Source: JAGVYE01 sp964502785
GTDB lineage: Archaea; Nanobdellota; Nanobdellia; Woesearchaeales; GW2011-AR9
Length of the DNA stretch: 11,827 nt
Direction of reading: 5' to 3'
NCBI GenBank assembly: GCA_964502785.1
Contig: CAZCXW010000040.1
Span: 1-11,827 of the forward strand
In this document: piece by piece, positions 11,571 through 11,827 of the stretch
Layout: every line of letters begins with the position of its first letter
Position numbering within the stretch: the first letter of the stretch is position 1
Translations under genes and position numbers: made by a program
Notes under the pieces: generated by a model
The model's database searches: none
What the model was told of the DNA's origin: nothing
What the model saw: only the letters and a program-made list of their open reading frames with translations

Positions 11571-11827
11571 ATGTTCTGGGAAAGAGCTGCAAAAAAACTT
11601 GAACAAGAAGTGAATATTGGACAACTGGTAAAGGGAGCGCAAGCTCTTTTAGATAAACAAAAAAAACCAACAAAGCTTGAATTAAGAGATACCACTTTAA
11701 CTTTAAAGCATGCCATACGAGATGCAGAAATTCCTCGTTGTACCTATTATGGTCTTCTAAAAAAGTTAGAACGGGCTGATTATTGGCACAACATAGAAGA
11801 ACCTTCAAAAGTGTGGCTGGAAAAACC
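11571..11827 (+). CDS. uncharacterised protein with HTH-like segment (partial)
   Basis: An open plus-strand frame begins at the ATG at 11571 and runs off the right edge after 85 codons. It starts MFWERAAKKLEQEVNIGQLV and is helical and charged. Residues 44-66 (TLKHAIRDAEIPRCTYYGLL then KKL) look like a helix-turn-helix, with the 'A-x-x-A-x-I-P-R-x-T-Y-Y' turn typical of DNA-binding proteins. The protein family cannot be named from this fragment. The consensus TATA box at the standard distance, and the absence of a Shine-Dalgarno site, support the start. It follows the BRO-N gene by 72 bases on the same strand. Confidence 0.75.
   Translation, partial: MFWERAAKKLEQEVNIGQLVKGAQALLDKQKKPTKLELRDTTLTLKHAIRDAEIPRCTYYGLLKKLERADYWHNIEEPSKVWLEK

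Noticed and set aside
11384..11808. Two minus-strand open frames at the right edge
   Set aside because: They overlap the BRO-N gene and the right-edge gene, both of which have proper TATA boxes and sensible proteins on the plus strand.

Overview
This AT-rich window is archaeal. It carries an RNA polymerase operon in the archaeal order rpoH - rpoB'' - rpoB' - rpoA', with the large beta-type subunit split into two genes. Every one of its four tRNA genes is interrupted by introns that fit, to varying degree, the archaeal bulge-helix-bulge type. Most genes have a TATA-like box about 22-32 bases before the start codon and no Shine-Dalgarno sequence, which points to leaderless mRNAs. The many short orphan genes and the intron-rich tRNAs suggest a DPANN-type archaeon (Woesearchaeota/Pacearchaeota-like), but that placement is inference; the archaeal assignment is firm.

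Layout. Positions 1-4018 (all minus strand, so transcribed from right to left): tRNA-Asp(GTC) with two introns, tRNA-Lys(TTT) with one intron, then rpoH, rpoB'', rpoB' and the first codons of rpoA', which runs off the left edge. No TATA box is visible between tRNA-Lys and rpoH, so the polymerase genes may be read through from the tRNA promoter. Positions 4175-7055 (minus strand): an orphan protein with a helix-turn-helix-like segment, a small protein with two tandem Fis-type helix-turn-helix modules, a phosphoserine-phosphatase-like HAD hydrolase, an orphan 147-residue protein, and a dihydroneopterin aldolase (FolB) with its catalytic residues in place. Positions 7056-7539 hold a strongly self-complementary, unassigned segment, tRNA-Tyr(GTA) with a 50-base intron, and a palindromic TATA box. 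Positions 7540-8911 hold a four-helix membrane protein (plus strand, with a real Shine-Dalgarno sequence and a T-rich terminator), tRNA-Leu(TAA) with two introns (minus), and an ACT-domain protein (minus). Positions 9050-11827 are all plus strand: a large orphan protein coupled by an ATGA overlap to a small HAD protein, a BRO-N/DinD-like protein, and the beginning of a helix-turn-helix-like protein that runs off the right edge.

The clearest oddities are: loss of three of the four zinc-ribbon cysteines in RpoB'; introns in all four tRNAs, including T-loop introns in tRNA-Asp and tRNA-Leu; two competing folds in the tRNA-Asp intron; the tandem Fis-type regulator; and the unassigned folded segment at 7143-7208. 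I see no CRISPR array, insertion sequence or rRNA, and no convincing new multi-gene defence or metabolic system.
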